Positions 54,895 to 63,767 are shown, counted from the first letter of the stretch. The stretch: DNA of 64,000 bases from Roseovarius sp. W115 (GCF_032842945.2 NZ_CP146606.1:3548962-3612961), one strand, 5' to 3'. Notes: a model not told the origin generated them from the letters alone. A program made the numbers and translations.

Positions 54895-55398
54895 TCAAAG
54901 CAGGGCCCGGGCTTCGACACGTTTTCCAATATACAATTGCGTAAGCCCTTCGGCTTTTTCCCGCCGCTCAGTTTGGTCCATGTAGTCTTCGACGAGAGCG
55001 CTATCGAACGCCTTGCGCAGACGTTCCAACTGTTCAGCAATGGCATGACGTACATCATCATCTGTGCCGGCCGCACCTGCTGCTGAATTGCACAACAAAC
55101 AACCGCGTGCCTCATCAGACGGGACCATGTCAAAAAAGCGCCTGATGCGGTCCTGACCTGTATCGCCGGACCGGGTCAGCACATCAATTCCGGGATCAAC
55201 GAATTTTGTCACATAAAGCGCAAGCGCCTTGAGAAACAGTTTTTTCTTCGACCCGAATTCCTGGTATAAAGACCCTCGTTGAATGCCCATGGCGCTTTGC
55301 AAGTCTGACAAGCTCGCCAAATCATATCCAGCCCGCCAGAAAACATGCATGGCCGCGTCAAGTGCGACGTCTGGGTCAAATGAATACGGGCGTGCCAT
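54895..55398 (-). CDS. TetR/AcrR family regulator, 3' end frameshifted
   Basis: 167 residues as read. N-terminal helix-turn-helix (LSDLQSAMGIQRGSLYQEFGSKKKLF). The reading ends at ARALL, 20-30 residues short of the family. One additional base near the GGGCCC at about 54903-54908 would continue as ALIQDEYSFGDIKTTGADL to the stop at 54821-54823, giving about 192 residues, the normal length. The operators upstream of it (55473 and 55525) fit a TetR protein. Confidence 0.85.
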   Translation of the reverse strand: MARPYSFDPDVALDAAMHVFWRAGYDLASLSDLQSAMGIQRGSLYQEFGSKKKLFLKALALYVTKFVDPGIDVLTRSGDTGQDRIRRFFDMVPSDEARGCLLCNSAAGAAGTDDDVRHAIAEQLERLRKAFDSALVEDYMDQTERREKAEGLTQLYIGKRVEARALL

Positions 55399-55472
55399 GG
55401 TTTCGTACGTTTACAATCTCTGCTTAAGGCTGGCATAGGCCAGCGCTTCATCTTGTGCATCCTATAGCCCAT

Positions 55473-55490
55473 GTTGACCAAGTGATCAAC
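55473..55490. promoter_or_regulatory. Putative TetR operator 1
   Basis: GTTGACCAAGTGATCAAC, an 18-bp near-palindrome with one mismatched pair, in the divergent region between the TetR gene and the YHS gene. Confidence 0.6.
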
Positions 55491-55524
55491 AATTCACAAA
55501 ACCGTGTTCGGCTCATTGAGTTGT

Positions 55525-55538
55525 TGACCATTCGGTCA
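55525..55538. promoter_or_regulatory. Putative TetR operator 2
   Basis: TGACC-ATTC-GGTCA. It shares TTGACCA with operator 1; the two centres lie 50 bases apart. The form matches operators of other TetR repressors. Confidence 0.6.
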
Positions 55539-55622
55539 CTTTGATCTCATATGACATTCGCAACGTGCTTCCCAAGCATTCGCACCCAAACAACATGACC
55601 CGCTAAAAATGGAGATTTACTC

Positions 55623-56099
55623 ATGAAAAAGACACTGATTGCATTTGGCCTCGCCCTTTCATTTGCCGCATCCAGCCCCGCGGTCGCCTATGACATCACC
55701 TCAACCGCACCGGTCAATGTCAGTGCTGCCAAGATCGCGCTGAAAAGCCATGACCCCGTCGCCTATTTCACAGTGGGCAAGCCCGTACTGGGCAGCGAGA
55801 AATATTCCGCCGAGCATGAAGGCGCCATCTATCGCTTTTCATCTGCGGAAAACATGGAAACATTCAAAGCAGACCCTGCCAAATATGCCCCTCAACATGG
55901 CGGTTTCTGCCGCATGGGTGCAGCACTCGGCAAGAAGCTTGATGGCGACCCAACATTGTTCCGCGTCGATGACGGCAAGCTGTCTGTCTACTCCTATCCT
56001 GCGGCTTTGGAAGGATATAGCAAGGATGTGTCCGGCAACGGCGCAAACGCGGATGCCAACTGGCCCGAGATCAAGAACAAAGCTCCTAAAGATCTCTGA
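55623..56099 (+). CDS. YHS domain periplasmic protein
   Basis: 158 residues. Signal peptide KTLIAFGLALSFAASSPAVA, then the YHS domain (KSHDPVAYFTVGKPVLGSEKYS, FKADPAKYAPQHGGFC), a metal-binding fold seen in copper-related enzymes. The C-terminus is Pro/Asn rich. The operators upstream and the adjacent TetR gene make it the likely target of that repressor. Function unknown. Confidence 0.85.
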   Translation: MKKTLIAFGLALSFAASSPAVAYDITSTAPVNVSAAKIALKSHDPVAYFTVGKPVLGSEKYSAEHEGAIYRFSSAENMETFKADPAKYAPQHGGFCRMGAALGKKLDGDPTLFRVDDGKLSVYSYPAALEGYSKDVSGNGANADANWPEIKNKAPKDL

Positions 56100-56113
56100 A
56101 CAAAAGAGACGTG

Positions 56114-56180
56114 ATGCGGGTTATGCCGCATGACCTCTAAGCCTGAAGCGGTTCGTCTCAGTTCGAGCAATCGCTTCAGG
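56114..56180. terminator. Hairpins after the YHS gene and after alkA
   Basis: ATGCGG/CCGCAT (56114-56131) follows the YHS gene. CCTGAAGCG (56142-56150) with CGCTTCAGG (56172-56180) lies beyond the alkA-like stop on the opposite strand. Neither has a long T run. Confidence 0.45.
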
Positions 56181-56202
56181 ACACCAAAGCCTTGATCCGG
56201 CG

Positions 56203-56829
56203 TCAGATACCCTCTCGGTTCTTGACAACCCGGTAGAACGCCCAAAGCTGCCGAGCTGCCACTGATCTCCAAGGCGACCAGGCCTGAGCCATGTCCCGCA
56301 GAGCCCTCTCCTTGGGACGCTCTGGCAAATTGTAAAGCACCCGTGCCGCCTCTTGCAGGGCCAGGTCTCCCGGCGCAAAGATATCTGCACCGCCAAGCGA
56401 GAACATGGCGTAGATCTCCGCGGTCCACACACCGATCCCGGGCACATCTGTCAATGTTGCAATCACCTCCGGCGTCGGCGCGTCTCTCAAGGCGCGATAG
56501 TCAATCCCGGCCTGCGAGAGCGCGCGGGCATATCGGATTTTCTGACGGCTGAGGCCCACGGCGCGCAGAGCGTCATCACTGGCCCACTTGACCTTGCGTG
56601 GCCCTGTCAGGCCCGCGTCTTTCATACGTCCCCAGATGGCCTGCGCCGAAGCCACGCTCACCTGTTGGCTGACAATCGCACTAAGAAGCTCGGCAAACCC
56701 ATCCGGTTTACGCCGGAGCGGCAATGCCCCGGTCTGAGCATAGGCATAGGCCATGCGAGGGCAGATTTTACATAGTTCCTGAACCCCCTCTTCCACATCG
56801 TCGGATGTCTGGATAATGCGGTCTTTCAT
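56203..56829 (-). CDS. DNA-3-methyladenine glycosylase (AlkA / HhH-GPD type)
   Basis: Removes alkylated bases. 208 residues from ATG 56829, which overlaps the cobK stop in ATGA. HhH-GPD hairpin with DVPGIGVWTAEIYAMFSLG and the catalytic Asp in IFAPGDLALQ. No N-terminal AlkA domain, so it is a short form. Cotranscription with cobK is probably accidental in function. Confidence 0.9.
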   Translation of the reverse strand: MKDRIIQTSDDVEEGVQELCKICPRMAYAYAQTGALPLRRKPDGFAELLSAIVSQQVSVASAQAIWGRMKDAGLTGPRKVKWASDDALRAVGLSRQKIRYARALSQAGIDYRALRDAPTPEVIATLTDVPGIGVWTAEIYAMFSLGGADIFAPGDLALQEAARVLYNLPERPKERALRDMAQAWSPWRSVAARQLWAFYRVVKNREGI

Positions 56830-57554
56830 AGGTTTTGCACCCATGCCAACGCCTCTTCGACGGTCGTCACGCGTTTGGCGTCGGGCTGCACCGGGCGATT
56901 GAGCATGATCACGCGAATGCCCAGATGGCGTGCGGCCTCAAGCTTGGTGCGAGGGATGGTACCCCCGGCGTTTTTGACGATCAGCCACTCGACCCCCAAC
57001 TCTTTGAAAAGACGGACTTCATCATCAAAGGAAAACGGCGGGCGTCCGATGCAGTAGCGCCCATTGGGAAAGGGAAACGGACCATCGGGGGGATCAATCT
57101 GGCGGCAGATGAGCGTGCAGTTTGCCAGGTTCTCAAACCGCAACAAGGTTTGCCGCCCGGTGGCCAGGAAAACGGTGGACCCATCCGGAATATGCGTTGC
57201 CGCCTCTTCCTCACGGTCCAGACAAATCCAGTCGTCTCCGGGCTGTGGCGTCCATGCCGGGCGCAGGAGCTGACAATAGGGTATGTTCTGCTCGCGACAG
57301 ATACGTTCAGACCGGTGTGAGATGCGATCAGCAAAAGGATGTGTGGCGTCCAAAACGGACTTAATATCATGTGCTTGCAGGTAAGACTTAAATCCAGTCT
57401 CTCCGCCAAACCCGCCGCTATCTGTTGGAATCGCCAGAGGGCTCGGTGCACGGGTGGCTCCGGCAAGCGAGGCACGTGCCTTGATGCCTTTGTCGTGCAA
57501 AGCCTGGGCGATGATCTTGGCCTCGCCGGTTCCGGCCAAAAGCAAAAGCGTCAT
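56826..57554 (-). CDS. cobK: Precorrin-6A reductase
   Basis: NADPH-dependent reduction of the corrin macrocycle. 242 residues from ATG 57554, which overlaps the cbiD stop in ATGA. LLLLAGTGEAKIIAQAL, DATHPFADRISH (the substrate loop) and VKNAGGTIPRTKLEAARHLG are family marks. Part of the cobalamin block cbiD-cobK. Confidence 0.9.
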   Translation of the reverse strand: MTLLLLAGTGEAKIIAQALHDKGIKARASLAGATRAPSPLAIPTDSGGFGGETGFKSYLQAHDIKSVLDATHPFADRISHRSERICREQNIPYCQLLRPAWTPQPGDDWICLDREEEAATHIPDGSTVFLATGRQTLLRFENLANCTLICRQIDPPDGPFPFPNGRYCIGRPPFSFDDEVRLFKELGVEWLIVKNAGGTIPRTKLEAARHLGIRVIMLNRPVQPDAKRVTTVEEALAWVQNL

Positions 57555-58608
57555 GATCCCGGCCTCTGCCCTGCGCGCGCAATGATATCGCCTTGCCGAT
57601 CTATGACCACAGCATCGCAAGAAACCGTATCGGGGAGCATGGATTGCACCTGTTCACAGGCTGAAGACGCAATCCATTCGGCCATCTCTTTCCCAACAGT
57701 TTCATAAACTTGCAGCGCTGTATTCATGCCAGACAGTTCAGGTTTTCCAAGTATACCGGCCAAGCCATCAAAATCCACCTGACTGCGTCCTGAATGCAGA
57801 TCACGCGCACCTTGGGCCAGCTTGGTCATCTTGCCGATGCCGCCACCAATGGTGATATGCGGAACGGGATGTTTGGCGAGGTACTTGAGCAAACCACCTG
57901 CAAAATCGCCCATATCCAACATCGCGTGGTCGGGCAGGTCGTAGAGCGCCTGAACCGCCTTCTCGCTGGTGGCCCCGGTGCAGCCTGCCACATGTGTGAG
58001 GCCCGTTTCACGCGCCACGTCGATGCCACGATGGATCGAGGCAATCCAGGCAGCGCAGGAAAAGGGGCGCACGATGCCCGTCGTGCCAAGGATCGACAGC
58101 CCCCTTTGACGCCAAGGCGGGGATTCCATGTTTTCTGCGCCAACGCCGCTCCACCGGGTATAGATACGGTAATCTCAATATCTGGTGCATTGCCTGTTCG
58201 CGCAGCCATCTGCTCAACGACCTCGCTCATCATCTGCCGCGGCACCGGATTGATCGCAGGTTCCCCCGGCGGAATCGGCAGCCCCGGCATTGTCACGGTG
58301 CCCACGCCCTCCCCTGCGCGAAACACCACGCCACCCGATGAGGCGCTGACACGGGCGCGCAGCTCGGCCCCGTGCGTGACATCCGGGTCGTCGCCGGCAT
58401 CCTTGATGATCCCGGCCTCGGCCCAATCTGAACCCTCCGCCCAGTGGGACAGTGCAAACTCTGGCTGCTCTCCACCGGGCAGCGTGATGCCCACCGTATC
58501 GGGCCGCCCTGCCCCCCACAGCCCCATCAACGCCGCCTTGGTGGCGGCGGTGGCGCAGGCGCCTGTGGTCCAGCCACGGCGCAAAGGTCCATCGGGTTTG
58601 CGAGCCAT
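57551..58608 (-). pseudogene. cbiD: Cobalt-precorrin-5B C1-methyltransferase CbiD, frameshifted
   Basis: N-terminal part (RRGWTTGACATAATKAALMG, GGEQPEFALSHW) runs to KTWNPRLGVKGG, then the frame must change to reach LSILGTTGIVRPFSCAA. The G run there (plus-strand C5 at about 58102-58106) has five G on the coding strand; six would give GVKGGLSIL and a whole gene to the stop at 57551. About 350 residues in total. Possible sequence error. Divergent from cobA. Confidence 0.88.
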
Positions 58609-58737
58609 ATCGCGCGGACTATAGGCACGGCCTGCGCCCGCGCCAACGGCCAAATTACTCCGCGAATGTCGCCTCTTAGTGTGCAACCGGTCGTTCCAGG
58701 GCTTTCAAGCGGCGCCAAAGCCCGGCATAGAAGAGAC

Positions 58738-59589
58738 ATGACTGAGTCTGTGACCCTGCCTGAGACCGATTGGCCCGAGCTTTCGCCCGGCTGGGTGTGG
58801 CTATGCGGGGCGGGTCCCGGCGACCCGGGGTTGTTGACGCTGCACGCGCTCAATGCGCTGCGTCAGGCCGATGTGGTGGTCTATGACGCGCTGGTAGAGG
58901 ACCGCATACTCGACTGGGCGCCGCAGGCTGAGCATATCTATGCAGGCAAACGGGGCGGCAAGCCCTCTGCCAAGCAGCGCGACATTTCCCTGCGGCTGGT
59001 CGATTTGGCCAAAGCGGGCAAACGGGTACTGCGCCTCAAGGGCGGCGATCCTTTTGTCTTTGGCCGCGGCGGCGAAGAAGCGCAGACGCTGGTGCAACAC
59101 GGTGTGCCCCTTCGCATTATTCCCGGCATCAGCGCAGGCATTGGCGGGCTGGCTTATGCCGGTATTCCCGTCACCCACCGCGATGTGAATCAATCGGTGA
59201 CCTTTGTCACCGGCCATGACCAATCGGGCCAAACGCCAAGTTCGCTCAACTGGCGCGCCATCTCCGAAGGCAGTCAGGTGATCGTGATCTATATGGGCAT
59301 GAAACACGCAGGCCCCATCACGTCCGCCTTGCTTGATGCGGGGCGGGATGCGGATGAGCCCTGTGCTGTGGTGTGTTCGGCCACGACGCGTGATCAGCAG
59401 GTGCTGGAGACGACGCTGGGCGCGATGGCAAAAGACATCGAAGACAGCGGGCTGGAGCCGCCTGCAATCCTCTGCGTTGGGCGCTCGGTGCTGATGCGTC
59501 AGGCCCTCGACTGGCAGGCGATGATCGACGGGCAACCGCCACGCGACCTTGATCCCCTGGGCCGGGGGCGACCGGCGGAAAGCGCTTGA
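58738..59589 (+). CDS. cobA: Uroporphyrinogen-III C-methyltransferase
   Basis: Makes precorrin-2. 283 residues from ATG 58738 (AAGAGA upstream). VWLCGAGPGDPGLLTLHALNAL, LRLKGGDPFVFGRGGEEAQ, PGISAGIGGLAYAGIPVTHRD. The longer frame from 58444 is antisense to cbiD. A stand-alone SUMT beside cobB, cobK and cbiD marks it for cobalamin; cysG at 31965 is the siroheme copy. Confidence 0.94.
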   Translation: MTESVTLPETDWPELSPGWVWLCGAGPGDPGLLTLHALNALRQADVVVYDALVEDRILDWAPQAEHIYAGKRGGKPSAKQRDISLRLVDLAKAGKRVLRLKGGDPFVFGRGGEEAQTLVQHGVPLRIIPGISAGIGGLAYAGIPVTHRDVNQSVTFVTGHDQSGQTPSSLNWRAISEGSQVIVIYMGMKHAGPITSALLDAGRDADEPCAVVCSATTRDQQVLETTLGAMAKDIEDSGLEPPAILCVGRSVLMRQALDWQAMIDGQPPRDLDPLGRGRPAESA

Positions 59590-59659
59590 GTTTCATGGCG
59601 ATGCGCGTGTGTCCTGCGAAGGACTTGAGTATTTTGGGAACAGTGAAAGACCTGGGCGC

Positions 59660-60931
59660 ATGGGCCAAGGGCTGATCATTGCAGCCCCGGCCTCTGGCAG
59701 TGGCAAGACAACAGTGACGCTGGCCTTGCTGCGGCATTTGGCGCGTCAAGCTGTGCCAGTGCGCGGGGCCAAGTCCGGGCCGGACTACATAGATCCCAAA
59801 TTTCATGAGGCCGCATCAGGCAAGGTTTGCATGAACCTCGATGCCTGGGCGATGACGCCGGACCGGATCAAAACGCTTGCGGTAGGCGACGGGCTTTTGA
59901 TCGTTGAGGGCGCGATGGGGCTTTTCGATGGCGCGCCACCTGAGGGCAAAGGGGCCGTGGCCGATCTGGCCCGGATGCTCGGTTTGCCGGTTGTACTGGT
60001 GGTGGATGCGGGCAAACAGGCGGGATCGGTTGCACCGCTTGTGGCAGGGTTTGTGGGCCATGATCCTAATGTGTGTGTGGCGGCGGTGATCCTCAACAAT
60101 GTGGGCAGTGATCGGCACGAGATGATGTTGCGCCGGGCGCTTCAGCCTTTGGGCCTGCCAGTCCTGGCAGCGCTGCGCCGGGATGCAGACCTTGCCATGC
60201 CATCCCGCCATCTTGGCTTGGTGCAGGCCGGCGAACGCGCTGACTTGGAGGCGTTTCTGGACCGGGCCGCGGAGGCTTTGGCGGGCAGTTTGGATCAGGA
60301 GACTCTGTTGGGGTTGAGTGCTGATCTACCTAATGCACGGCTTGCAAAGGGCCTTACGCCCCCCGCACAGGTGATTGCGGTGGCACAGGATCAGGCCTTT
60401 GCCTTTGCCTATCCGCATATGCTGGCCGATTGGCGGGCCGCGGGCGCTGAGATCAAGGTCTTTTCGCCTTTGGCCGACGAAGCCGTGCCGAAGGCAGAGT
60501 TCGTCTTTCTACCCGGCGGTTATCCAGAGCTTCATGCCGGTCGGCTGGCGACAGCAGACAGGTTTCTCACGAGCTTGAGGAATGCTGCTGAACACTCTGA
60601 TATTTATGGTGAATGCGGCGGTTATATGGTGCTTGGGGAGGGCTTGGTTGATGCGGATGGCCAGCATCACGCCATGGCCGGGCTTTTGCCGTTAGAGACC
60701 TCCTTTGCCGCCCGCAAGCTGCATCTAGGCTACCGCCATCTGACCGCAAAATCCGGCCCGTTTAGGGGACGCTACACCGCGCATGAATTCCACTACGCCT
60801 CAACGCTGAAGGCGCAAGGCACGCCGCTCTTTTCCGCCACAGATGCCGAGGGCACCGCCCTGCCCGATATGGGCCTAAGCCAGGGCCGTGTGCATGGCTC
60901 ATTTGCGCATATCATTGATGCGGCGGAGTGA
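59660..60931 (+). CDS. cobB: Cobyrinic (hydrogenobyrinic) acid a,c-diamide synthase
   Basis: 423 residues from ATG 59660. ATP-binding P-loop APASGSGKTTVTLALLRHL, SGPDYIDPKFH, VEGAMGLFDG, then a glutamine amidotransferase domain with the nucleophile Cys in YGECGGYMVLGEG. Aerobic-pathway name cobB is used; CbiA is equivalent. Starts 70 bases after cobA. Confidence 0.93.
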   Translation: MGQGLIIAAPASGSGKTTVTLALLRHLARQAVPVRGAKSGPDYIDPKFHEAASGKVCMNLDAWAMTPDRIKTLAVGDGLLIVEGAMGLFDGAPPEGKGAVADLARMLGLPVVLVVDAGKQAGSVAPLVAGFVGHDPNVCVAAVILNNVGSDRHEMMLRRALQPLGLPVLAALRRDADLAMPSRHLGLVQAGERADLEAFLDRAAEALAGSLDQETLLGLSADLPNARLAKGLTPPAQVIAVAQDQAFAFAYPHMLADWRAAGAEIKVFSPLADEAVPKAEFVFLPGGYPELHAGRLATADRFLTSLRNAAEHSDIYGECGGYMVLGEGLVDADGQHHAMAGLLPLETSFAARKLHLGYRHLTAKSGPFRGRYTAHEFHYASTLKAQGTPLFSATDAEGTALPDMGLSQGRVHGSFAHIIDAAE

Positions 60932-60970
60932 GCCCTTGTGGGGGCGCCTAAAGAGGTCTAGCACAGAACC

Positions 60971-62195
60971 ATGACTGATGCCGTGATCACACCTGTCGAT
61001 GACAGCCGCGCCAAGCGCAATGTCTGGGTGCTGGTCTTCGCGCAGGCGTTCCTGGGCGCGCAGATGGCGATGATTTTTGTGGTGGGCGGTCTGGCCGGGC
61101 AAACGCTGGCCAGCAATATCTGTTTTGCCACCCTACCCATTTCCCTCATCGTTCTGGGGTCGATGGTGTCGGCCAACCCCCTCTCCATGGCGATGCAGCG
61201 CTTTGGGCGCCGGGCCGGGTTTCTCATCGGCGCCATGGGGGGCGCTTTGGGCGCGTCTGTCGCAGCCTACGGCCTCTATGTCGCCTCCTTCCCCATTTAC
61301 CTCATCGGCAGCTTCATGACCGGCATCTATATGTCGGCGCAAGGGTTCTACCGCTTTGCCGCCGCCGACACCGCGAGCGACAGTTTCAAGCCCAAGGCGA
61401 TTTCCTATGTTATGGCCGGGGCTGGCGAGCGCCATCATCGGGCCACAGCTTGTGAAGGTAACGGCGGGTGCGATGGTGATCCCTTTCCTTGGCACGTATT
61501 TCGCGGTCATCGCCATCAACCTCATCGGCGCGTTTCTGTTTCTGTTTCTCGACATCCCGAAACCCGCCCCTATCACCCAAGACAGCCCCAAGGGCCGCAG
61601 CCGGTGGGAGCTTTTGACCACACCGCGCATCGCTGTGGCGGTGATCTGTGCCACGGTGTCTTACGCCTTGATGAACCTCGTCATGACGTCCACACCGCTG
61701 GCCGTTGTCGGCTGTGGCTTTTCGCAGAATAACGCCGCGGACGTGGTCACGGGCCATGTGCTCGCGATGTTTGCACCATCGTTTTACACCGGCCACCTGA
61801 TTGCGCGGTTTGGGGTGGAAAAGATCATGGGTGCGGGTCTGGTGATCCTCGCCTGCGCAGGTGCCGTGGCCATGCAGGGCGTGGAACTTGAGAATTTCTT
61901 TATCGCTTTGATCCTGCTGGGTCTGGGGTGGAATTTCGGTTTCATCGGGGCAACCACGATGCTGGCCGGTGCGCATGAGCCGCATGAGCGGGGCCGCATG
62001 CAGGGGATGAATGACCTGATCGTGTTTGGCGGCGTGACGCTGGCCTCGCTGTCCTCAGGCGGGTTGATGAACTGCACCGGTGGCGCGCCGGAGGTGGGGT
62101 GGCTCTCGGTGAACCTCGCCATGGTGCCCTTCCTGACACTGGCAGGCGGCGCGCTGATTTGGCTGGTGTTAAGGCCGGAGGAGGTTCGGGGGTAG
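60971..62195 (+). pseudogene. MFS transporter, frameshifted
   Basis: First half (about 60971-61418) reads NVWVLVFAQAFLGAQMAMIF and other membrane helices to SYVMAG, then the remaining helices (LASAIIGPQLVKVTAG onward) are in another frame to the stop at 62195. The change falls at the four-G run near 61421-61424: three or six G would restore one frame. About 408 residues, 12 helices. Substrate unknown; adjacent to cobalamin genes, which proves nothing. Confidence 0.85.
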
Positions 62196-62197
62196 AC

Positions 62198-62264
62198 GTA
62201 GGGTGGGCAGTCTGCCCACCGAAAACCATCGCCACGCATGGGTGGGCAATATTGCCCACCCTAC
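62198..62264. repeat. REP-like GTAGG...CCTAC palindrome
   Basis: 12-bp perfect ends GTAGGGTGGGCA and TGCCCACCCTAC. Inside are two hairpins GGTGGGCA-GTC-TGCCCACC (62202-62220) and GGTGGGCA-ATAT-TGCCCACC (62241-62260), a cloverleaf-like REP pair. It begins two bases after the MFS stop. Confidence 0.75.
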
Positions 62265-62412
62265 CACCGTCCCGTCATCGCCTTCACCATCAGCCCAAAC
62301 CGCTTCCGACCAAGCAGTGGATCGCTTCAGGATTTGAAAAATGCCTCCCTCAAATTACCGAGCAACAGTTTCCATAATGACTTCCAAGGATATTAAGCAT
62401 ATGCACTGACTG

Positions 62413-62805
62413 ATGGCTGATGAAATCACATGGGCGCTTTTCTCTTGGTTCGAAGAGTGTGGAGCGCATTTAATTCATCCGGAAGATTTGGAGCGCGTGA
62501 GAAGCTTCAATCCTTACGGTGTTGTCTTCAACGTTTTGGCGGACGATGGAGAGTACACAGTGATCGGCGCGGGTAGTGAGAAGTTCCGTGTGCGCCCAGA
62601 AGCTTTGATCTTGATAAAGCCCGAAAAGCCTTGGCGTTTTGAAATTGGTGAAACCGTGTCGGTTGTGGGTCGGGACTACGTTGGGTTAATCGTGGGCATT
62701 AGCTGGCATTTCAAAGAGAAGAAGCCAATGTATGGACTGAAAGTGGCAGGTAAGTTGAAAAGCAAGCGGTATTGGCCTGAGGACCTGGAAAAGCAAGTAG
62801 GGTGA
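62413..62805 (+). CDS. Hypothetical protein, 130 residues
   Basis: Unrecognised family; the N-terminus LFSWFEECGAHLIHPEDLERV resembles uncharacterised small proteins of the DUF6960 type (not sure). Basic C-terminus (AGKLKSKRYWPEDLEK). The stop TGA is the twelfth base region of a GTAGG repeat (62797-62862), so Val-Gly and the stop come from the repeat. No ribosome site is strong. AT-richer than the core genes. Confidence 0.6.
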   Translation: MADEITWALFSWFEECGAHLIHPEDLERVRSFNPYGVVFNVLADDGEYTVIGAGSEKFRVRPEALILIKPEKPWRFEIGETVSVVGRDYVGLIVGISWHFKEKKPMYGLKVAGKLKSKRYWPEDLEKQVG

Positions 62806-62862
62806 GCAGTCTTTCCATCGATACCCAGCGTTACAAATAGGTGGGGAAATTGCCCGCCCTAC
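62797..62862. repeat. REP-like GTAGG...CCTAC palindrome, decayed
   Basis: GTAGGGTGAGCA at the left, TGCCCGCCCTAC at the right, 66 bp, alignable to the 62198 copy with several changes that break the inner hairpins. It starts inside the last codons of the 62413 gene. Confidence 0.65.
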
Positions 62863-62863
62863 G

Positions 62864-63001
62864 CGTGCTAGTGGACGACGAGAAGTGTTGTTCTACGTAA
62901 AAGGCAGCGATGTTGTTGTCACCTCGCTCGGGGGAGAATTTGTAACTGTTCTTCAGAATGGTGTAACAAATGCAAATGTGCGCAGGGCGTTTGGGCAATG
63001 A
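62864..63001 (+). pseudogene. C-terminal stub of a probable polymorphic toxin
   Basis: Open frame without a normal start. It reads GRREVLFYVKGSDVVVTSLG then FVTVLQNGVTNANVRRAFGQ, a pattern of secreted Rhs/CDI-type toxin ends. Its TGA overlaps the ATG of the next gene (ATGA), the usual toxin-immunity coupling. The 5' part is gone, replaced by the REP element at 62797. Family assignment by pattern only. Confidence 0.4.
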
Positions 63002-63390
63002 ACCTGGAACTCTTAAAAGGTGTTGAAGGAGAAAGAACATCGGCGGTGCACGCTGTGTTTTTTTGTGGTCAGGATGGCGTGATAAGCGATCCAATTTCGA
63101 TTATCTTACACTCGGGCAGTTCTGGATGGCTTGAAATTTCATCAGATGGAAATGGCAAAATAAAATACAGTTCAAATATTTTCGAACGACTTTATTTCGA
63201 CGACAAAATTGGGTTCTCTTTCGTCGCTCCGATATTAATTGCCGCGAATGGCAAGGTTGACGGGTCCGAAGAAATTAAAGGCGTGCGCATGGTCGAGGAA
63301 GCAGAAGTAACTTCACTGATATTTGATCTCCATGAGAAAAATCTGAAGCTTCGATTTGAGGATGATAACGTTTGTATTGAAATCGTTTAG
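62998..63390 (+). CDS. Probable orphan immunity protein
   Basis: 130 residues from ATG 62998, in the overlap with the toxin stub. No known domain recognised; acidic and beta-rich (HAVFFCGQDGVISDPISI, SGWLEISSDGNGKIKYSS). Markedly AT-richer than the core genes, consistent with acquired DNA. Immunity role is inferred from position and coupling. Confidence 0.5.
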   Translation: MNLELLKGVEGERTSAVHAVFFCGQDGVISDPISIILHSGSSGWLEISSDGNGKIKYSSNIFERLYFDDKIGFSFVAPILIAANGKVDGSEEIKGVRMVEEAEVTSLIFDLHEKNLKLRFEDDNVCIEIV

Positions 63391-63767
63391 TTTGGTTGCT
63401 GCTTTCTCGCGTAGAGACTTTGTTTGAAAATTTTGATCGAGCATTGGGAGGAAGTAACGTTTTTTGCAAATAAGGCATTTTGAATTATTAGCTGATTTAT
63501 TGAGATATCGACCCGATTGCTGGGTGACGTTTGGCAAGTCTTATCAGATGCGGATGTAGCGCTATCTCAGCAATGGGAGCAAACTCTTCAAGTTCCAGCT
63601 GGCAGAGCCGGCAATTTTTAACGGATGATATTGTACCATGCGGAAGCCAACACACTAATGAAGATTTATCAGGATACAGGGGTAGCATGCCGTCAAATCT
63701 GACCATGCATGTTCACAATATCGCTTGCAGCTCCTGCCAGAGTCATTTGCCTTCGTAGGTTGAAGCT
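63391..63767. other. AT-rich stretch without a confident gene
   Basis: Contains only the weak reverse frame at 63497-63706 and fragments. No tRNA, repeat or terminator recognised. Confidence 0.4.
63497..63706 (-). CDS. Possible small Cys-containing protein
   Basis: 69 residues from ATG 63706. It has CWLPHGTISSVKNCRLCQLE, two cysteines in CRLC and a His-rich end (IALHPHLIRLAKRHPAIG). Codon use looks protein-like but there is no good ribosome site and no family match. It may be a fragment of a larger gene. Confidence 0.3.
   Translation of the reverse strand: MVRFDGMLPLYPDKSSLVCWLPHGTISSVKNCRLCQLELEEFAPIAEIALHPHLIRLAKRHPAIGSISQ

Noticed and set aside
58444..58737. N-terminal extension of cobA
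   Set aside because: It is antisense to cbiD and lacks family similarity; cobA starts at 58738.
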